From NCBI GenBank assembly GCA_964389205.1, contig CAYMDH010000013.1:17099-81098 (forward strand): DNA of 64,000 nt. Reading direction: 5' to 3'. Below, in pieces: positions 60,152 through 64,000 of the stretch. Under the pieces are notes generated by a model. It saw nothing but the letters and a program-made list of their open reading frames with translations, had not been told where the DNA came from and did no database searches. The position numbers were made by a program, and so were the translations under genes. Each line of letters begins with the position of its first letter. Position 1 is the first letter of the stretch. The stretch comes from Leptobacterium sp964389205. Lineage in GTDB: Bacteria > Bacteroidota > Bacteroidia > Flavobacteriales > Flavobacteriaceae.

Positions 60152-62377
60152 ATGACACAACAATCTAAAATTGTTTATACAAAAACTGATGAAGCTCCGG
60201 CTTTAGCTACTTATTCATGGTTAGCTATTGTAAAAGCATTTTCTAAATCATCAGGGATTAATATTGAAACTAAAGATATCTCATTAGCAGCGAGAATTCT
60301 AGCTGTTTTTCCAGATTATTTAAATGACGATCAAAAAGTACCTAATCACCTTAATGAATTAGGAGAACTTGCTAAAAAACCAGAAGCAAACATTATAAAA
60401 TTGCCTAATATTAGTGCATCTGTTCCTCAACTTAATGCTGCTATAAAAGAGCTTCAGTCTAAAGGATTTAATATTCCTAATTATCCTGAAGAACCAGAAA
60501 ATGAAACTGAAAAAGACATCAAGTCTAGGTATGACAAGATAAAAGGAAGTGCAGTAAACCCCGTTCTAAGAGAAGGAAATTCAGATCGTCGAGCTCCAAA
60601 AGCAGTTAAAAATTATGCAAAGAAAAATCCACATTCTATGGGAGAATGGAGTTCAAACTCTAAATCTCATGTAGCAAGTATGACTAGTGGAGATTTTTGT
60701 TCTAACGAAAAATCCATTACACTTCAAGAAAAAAATAGTGCTACTATAGAATTTGTTGCCAATAATGGTACAGTAACAACACTCAAAGATAAATTACCAT
60801 TATTACAGGGAGAAATTATAGATGCTACCGTAATGAATAAAAAAGCACTTTTAAAATTCCTCCAAGAACAAATTGCTGATGCTAAAGAAAAAGGATTGTT
60901 GCTTTCATTGCATATGAAAGCTACTATGATGAAAGTTTCAGACCCTATTATATTTGGACATGCAGTTCAGGTTTTCTTTAAAGATTTGTTTGATAAACAC
61001 GGTGAATTATTAGATAAAATTGGAGCTGATGCCAACAATGGTTTTGGAAATATATTAAATAAAATCAAGGAATTACCTGAAAATCAAAGAATTGTTTTGG
61101 AAGAAAGTGTAAAAGCATGTATTCAAAACGGTCCAGATTTAGCCATGGTTAATTCTGACAAAGGAATAACAAATCTCCATGTACCAAGTGACGTAATTAT
61201 AGATGCATCTATGCCCGCTATGATACGGAATTCTGGACAAATGTGGAATTCAATTGGTAAATCTCAAGATACAAAGGCAATTATTCCAGATAGTAGTTAT
61301 TCTGGTATTTATGAAGCTACTATAGATTTTTGTAAAAAACATGGAGCATTTGATCCAACAACAATGGGAACTGTTCCTAATGTTGGATTGATGGCTCAAA
61401 AAGCTGAAGAATATGGGTCTCATGATAAAACTTTTGAGATGCTAGAAAATGGAGTTGTCAAAGTAAAAGATGCAACTGGAAATGTATTAATTGAACATGC
61501 TGTAGAAACAGGAGATATTTGGAGAATGTGCCAAGTAAAGGATGCACCTATTCAAGATTGGGTTAAGTTAGCTGTTTCTAGAGCAAGAGCTACAAATGTT
61601 CCTGCTGTTTTTTGGTTAGATAAAAACAGAGCTCATGATGCCGAATTAATTAAAAAAGTGAATCAATATCTTCAAAATCATGATACTAATGGTTTAGAAA
61701 TACATATTATGTCTCCCGTTGAAGCTACTTTATTTACATTAGAGCGTATAAAATATGGGAAAGATACCATTTCTGTTTCCGGAAATGTATTGAGAGATTA
61801 TTTAACAGATTTATTCCCTATTTTAGAAGTAGGGACCAGCGCGAAAATGTTATCCATTGTTCCGTTAATGAATGGTGGTGGTCTTTTTGAAACTGGAGCT
61901 GGAGGTTCTGCCCCTAAACACGTGCAGCAATTTACAGAGGAAGGTCATTTGAGATGGGATTCTCTAGGTGAATTTCTTGCTTTAGCAGTTTCTTTAGACC
62001 ATTTAGGAGAAACTAATGATAATAAAAAAGCACTTGTTCTAGGAGAGGCTTTAGACAATGCAACTGAAAAGTTATTAGACAATGGCAAATCTCCTTCTCG
62101 TAAAGTTGGTGAATTAGACACTAGAGGGAGTCATTTTTATCTAGCTCTATATTGGGCTGAAGAGTTAGCCAAACAGACTACTGATTTAGAATTACAAGTT
62201 ACTTTTGCTAACACAGCCAACGATTTAAAAGAAAATGAAGCTAAGATTGTGGAAGAGCTAAACAATGCACAAGGAAAAACTGTAGACATAGGTGGTTATT
62301 ACGAGCCTAATGACCAATTAGCAATAGATAGTATGCGACCAAGTACTACATTTAATACTATTTTAAATAATCTTTAA
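60152..62377 (+). CDS. NADP-dependent isocitrate dehydrogenase, monomeric type
   Basis: This 741-residue enzyme oxidises isocitrate to 2-oxoglutarate and supplies NADPH. It is the large monomeric form (about 740 residues), unrelated in length to the ~420-residue dimeric Icd. Family segments include IVYTKTDEAPALATYSWLAI, NPVLREGNSDRRAPKAVKNY, NPHSMGEWSSNSKSHVASM, LHMKATMMKVSDPIIFGH and GTVPNVGLMAQKAEEYGSHD. LSIVPLMNGGGLFETGAGGS and KHVQQFTEEGHLRWDSLGEF follow. ATG 60152 (MTQQSKIV) fits the family start; an upstream GTG at 60128 is rejected. A good promoter and a bidirectional terminator bracket it. Confidence 0.96.
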   Translation: MTQQSKIVYTKTDEAPALATYSWLAIVKAFSKSSGINIETKDISLAARILAVFPDYLNDDQKVPNHLNELGELAKKPEANIIKLPNISASVPQLNAAIKELQSKGFNIPNYPEEPENETEKDIKSRYDKIKGSAVNPVLREGNSDRRAPKAVKNYAKKNPHSMGEWSSNSKSHVASMTSGDFCSNEKSITLQEKNSATIEFVANNGTVTTLKDKLPLLQGEIIDATVMNKKALLKFLQEQIADAKEKGLLLSLHMKATMMKVSDPIIFGHAVQVFFKDLFDKHGELLDKIGADANNGFGNILNKIKELPENQRIVLEESVKACIQNGPDLAMVNSDKGITNLHVPSDVIIDASMPAMIRNSGQMWNSIGKSQDTKAIIPDSSYSGIYEATIDFCKKHGAFDPTTMGTVPNVGLMAQKAEEYGSHDKTFEMLENGVVKVKDATGNVLIEHAVETGDIWRMCQVKDAPIQDWVKLAVSRARATNVPAVFWLDKNRAHDAELIKKVNQYLQNHDTNGLEIHIMSPVEATLFTLERIKYGKDTISVSGNVLRDYLTDLFPILEVGTSAKMLSIVPLMNGGGLFETGAGGSAPKHVQQFTEEGHLRWDSLGEFLALAVSLDHLGETNDNKKALVLGEALDNATEKLLDNGKSPSRKVGELDTRGSHFYLALYWAEELAKQTTDLELQVTFANTANDLKENEAKIVEELNNAQGKTVDIGGYYEPNDQLAIDSMRPSTTFNTILNNL

Positions 62378-62394
62378 AATTTAACATATATCAT

Positions 62395-62424
62395 AAAAAA
62401 GGCCTTCTATATGAAGGCTTTTTT
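62395..62424. terminator. bidirectional terminator between isocitrate dehydrogenase and glycerate kinase genes
   Basis: GCCTTC (62402-62407) pairs with GAAGGC (62413-62418) around a 5-nt loop, flanked by AAAAAA and TTTTTT. It lies 17 nt after the isocitrate dehydrogenase stop and overlaps the glycerate kinase stop region. Confidence 0.88.
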
Positions 62425-63547
62425 ATATCAAATTTTTTATAAAGTTATAAGAAGCAAATATTAGATTTTCATATGCATTCTCCATTGCGCTTTCCAAAGA
62501 CTCTGGTTCTTTAACAATAGATACTATATAATCTAAACCCAATTGTTCCTGCTCTTCTATAGAAATCGAAACGCTGCCACATAAAGCAGCAACAGGTATG
62601 TTTTGTTTCTTACTATGCATCAAAATACCAGCAATTGTTTTTCCAGATAATGTTTGCGCATCTAATTTACCTTCTCCTGTAATAATCCAATCTGCATTTT
62701 CTATTTTCTTTGAGAAATTTGCAATTTCTAATACAAACTCAATTCCAGAAACCAAGGTTGCATTTAAAAATAGTTTTGCCCCTGCTCCCATGCCACCAGC
62801 TGCGCCTGCTCCTTTTAAACATTGAATCGAAAAATCAAAATGATCTTTTAATACTTTTGAAAAATCTTGCAATCCTTTATCTAAAAATACAATATCTTTA
62901 GCATTAGCTCCTTTTTGCGCTCCATACATATAAGCAGCCCCATTATTTCCACATAAAGGATTTGTCACATCACATGCAACTTTAAAAGAAACCATTTTAA
63001 TAGAAGAATGTACAGCTGAAGTGTCAATTTTTTTAATTTTAGAAAGATTTTTTCCAATAGGTACAATTTCTTCATTATTTTCATTTAAAAAAGTGTACCC
63101 TAAGGCATTCGCCATTCCAATACCACAATCATTAGTTGCACTGCCTCCTATTCCTAAAAAAATTCCTTCAGCACCTCTTTTAATAGCATCTAGGATCATT
63201 TCACCTGTTCCAAAAGAAGTTGTATGCATACAGTTTCTTTCATCAACTGTTAATAATTTTAACCCAGAGGCTTCTCCCATTTCTATAAAAGCTATTTTCT
63301 GTTTCTTAGAATATAGATATGTTGCTTTTATTTTTCTAAATAAAGGATCATTAACTTCTAATGTAATTTTATTTCCATTTAAATAATGATGAATCACTTC
63401 CATAGTTCCATCACCGCCATCTGCCAAAGGTATTTTTAAAATAGTTGCCTTGGGGTATGCCTTCAAAATTCCTTTTTCAACCGCCTCACAAAACTCAAAT
63501 CCATTTAGTGAATTTTTATACTTATCCGGTGCTAAAATTATTTTCAT
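62423..63547 (-). CDS. glycerate kinase (GlxK/GarK family)
   Basis: This 374-residue enzyme phosphorylates glycerate with ATP. The family pattern is clear: ILAPDKYKNSLNGFEFCEAVEKG at the start (in part), LADGGDGTMEVI, GTGEMILDAIKRGAEGIFLGIGGSATNDCGIG (in part), GAGAAGGMGAGAKLFLNA and WIITGEGKLDAQTLSGKTIAGI. Length is normal. It begins 1 nt after the stop codon of the upstream GH13 remnant, so translation was coupled to that gene. Product 2- or 3-phosphoglycerate feeds lower glycolysis. Confidence 0.95.
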   Translation of the reverse strand: MKIILAPDKYKNSLNGFEFCEAVEKGILKAYPKATILKIPLADGGDGTMEVIHHYLNGNKITLEVNDPLFRKIKATYLYSKKQKIAFIEMGEASGLKLLTVDERNCMHTTSFGTGEMILDAIKRGAEGIFLGIGGSATNDCGIGMANALGYTFLNENNEEIVPIGKNLSKIKKIDTSAVHSSIKMVSFKVACDVTNPLCGNNGAAYMYGAQKGANAKDIVFLDKGLQDFSKVLKDHFDFSIQCLKGAGAAGGMGAGAKLFLNATLVSGIEFVLEIANFSKKIENADWIITGEGKLDAQTLSGKTIAGILMHSKKQNIPVAALCGSVSISIEEQEQLGLDYIVSIVKEPESLESAMENAYENLIFASYNFIKNLI

Positions 63548-63548
63548 T

Positions 63549-63965
63549 TTATAGTTTTATGTACCATTTAAATTCGAAAGGGTCAATATTCCATTTGTCA
63601 ACCTCATATTTTGTTTCTGAAAGAAGGTCGAAGACTTTTGTTGCTTTTGTATCTATAGATTTTTTTTTATTGCTAAAATTATGTACTCCATAAAAAACCT
63701 CTCCTTCAAAGTTCCGTTGAATTATAAATACATTATTGTCAGATTGGTAAGTAGCCATGCCTAAAGGGTTAAATATTTTAGTAGCGCTTCTAATTTTTAA
63801 TAATTTACTATAGTATTTAAACACTTTTGATCGAAAATAATTTGCATTGTCTAACTCTAATTTTAATTGTTCAACTTCTAATTTTTCTCTATTTACCCTT
63901 CTATTTATACCGGAAGTTTCTACACCTTTTTTATCGTTTAAAGATCCTAATAACCTGAGTTCGAT
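63549..63965 (-). pseudogene. 3' remnant of a GH13 (sucrose/glucosylglycerate phosphorylase-like) gene
   Basis: The frame encodes 138 residues with no credible start codon (a GTG occurs only at 63824), preceded by an in-frame TAA at 63966-63968. It matches the C-terminal end of GH13_18 phosphorylases: LRLLGSLNDKKGVETSGINR, the SGINRRVNREKL motif, a helical YYSKLLKIRSAT segment, then the final beta domain (NVFIIQRNFEGEVFYGVHNF and DKWNIDPFEFKWYI). Upstream sequence shows no continuation in any frame up to the window edge, so the catalytic barrel is missing or begins beyond a break. The neighbouring glycerate kinase suggests glucosylglycerate as former substrate. Confidence 0.7.
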
Positions 63966-64000
63966 TAATATTTAAGTAGATTTTATGAGTAAAAAAGATA

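Noticed and set aside
63986..64000. ATG AGT AAA AAA GAT on the plus strand at the window edge
   Set aside because: It resembles a gene start but gives only five codons before the edge, which is too little to call a gene.
1..64000. tRNA genes, CRISPR arrays, insertion sequences or prophage
   Set aside because: No cloverleaf-like sequence, regular spaced repeat, transposase or phage structural gene was seen on either strand.

Overview
The window is chromosomal DNA from a member of the Bacteroidota, almost certainly a flavobacterium (Flavobacteriaceae or close relatives). It is strongly A+T-rich and densely coding. Promoters fit the Bacteroidota -7 element TAnnTTTG. It carries lineage-typical genes: PorP/SprF-family type IX secretion (T9SS) membrane proteins, a T9SS type-B sorting domain, PorD (DUF4835), the small RpoZ, DUF5686 proteins, a long GAPDH and a monomeric NADP-isocitrate dehydrogenase. 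No tRNA, rRNA, insertion sequence, prophage or CRISPR array was seen. Most of the window is ordinary core genome, and I saw no defence island or obvious acquired island.

Layout. 1-0.7 kb: the end of a probable TetR-type regulator and a thioesterase. 0.7-7.4 kb (minus): an Ig-repeat protein with a T9SS type-B C-terminus followed by three PorP/SprF paralogues, each with a basic linker and a SPOR-like C-terminal domain; this is the most distinctive module. 7.8-9.1 kb: a frameshifted histidine phosphatase and a lipoprotein. 9.2-13 kb: smpB, a DUF5686 outer-membrane protein, pcm. 13.1-18.4 kb (plus): Gfo/Idh oxidoreductase, 3-hydroxyacyl-CoA dehydrogenase, DUF1015, YggS, exonuclease/GIY-YIG protein. 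18.5-21.4 kb: a DUF3857 protein with a premature stop, and a Kv-type channel with a C-terminal zinc ribbon. 21.4-26 kb: miaA, ridA, a gluconokinase-6-phosphogluconate dehydrogenase fusion and a gluconate permease, closed by a bidirectional terminator.

26-43.6 kb is mostly minus strand: two-component pair, coaE-ybbR-glycosyltransferase, fabI, recN-porD-coaBC-rpoZ-bamD, an inward-rectifier-type channel, dapA, ligA, LOG, prmC, GNAT. 44.1-50.6 kb is mainly plus strand: ribD-HAD-EamA-IMPACT, dnaA, a low-molecular-weight phosphatase and a SAM methyltransferase. 50.7-53.8 kb (minus) is wall-related: lysozyme-like protein, mltG, GNAT, dapF. 53.9-59.4 kb (plus): DegP-type protease, long GAPDH, a coiled-coil membrane protein, GNAT, trmD, rplS. 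The only long gene-free stretch (59.4-60.15 kb) has a promoter-like box, several hairpins and a terminator, and may encode a small RNA. It precedes the monomeric isocitrate dehydrogenase. The window ends with glycerate kinase and the 3' remnant of a GH13 sucrose/glucosylglycerate-phosphorylase-like gene.

How genes work together. The gluconate genes form a complete short route: import, phosphorylation and oxidation to ribulose-5-phosphate, with the last two steps on one polypeptide. The PorP/SprF paralogues and the type-B cargo probably form a secretion/surface-attachment unit. Glycerate kinase next to the GH13 phosphorylase remnant suggests former use of glucosylglycerate. Two genes carry apparent inactivating or truncating lesions (a 5-bp tandem duplication and an in-frame stop). 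Four genes have a TAnnTTTG box 4-7 nt before the start codon, implying leaderless or nearly leaderless mRNAs.
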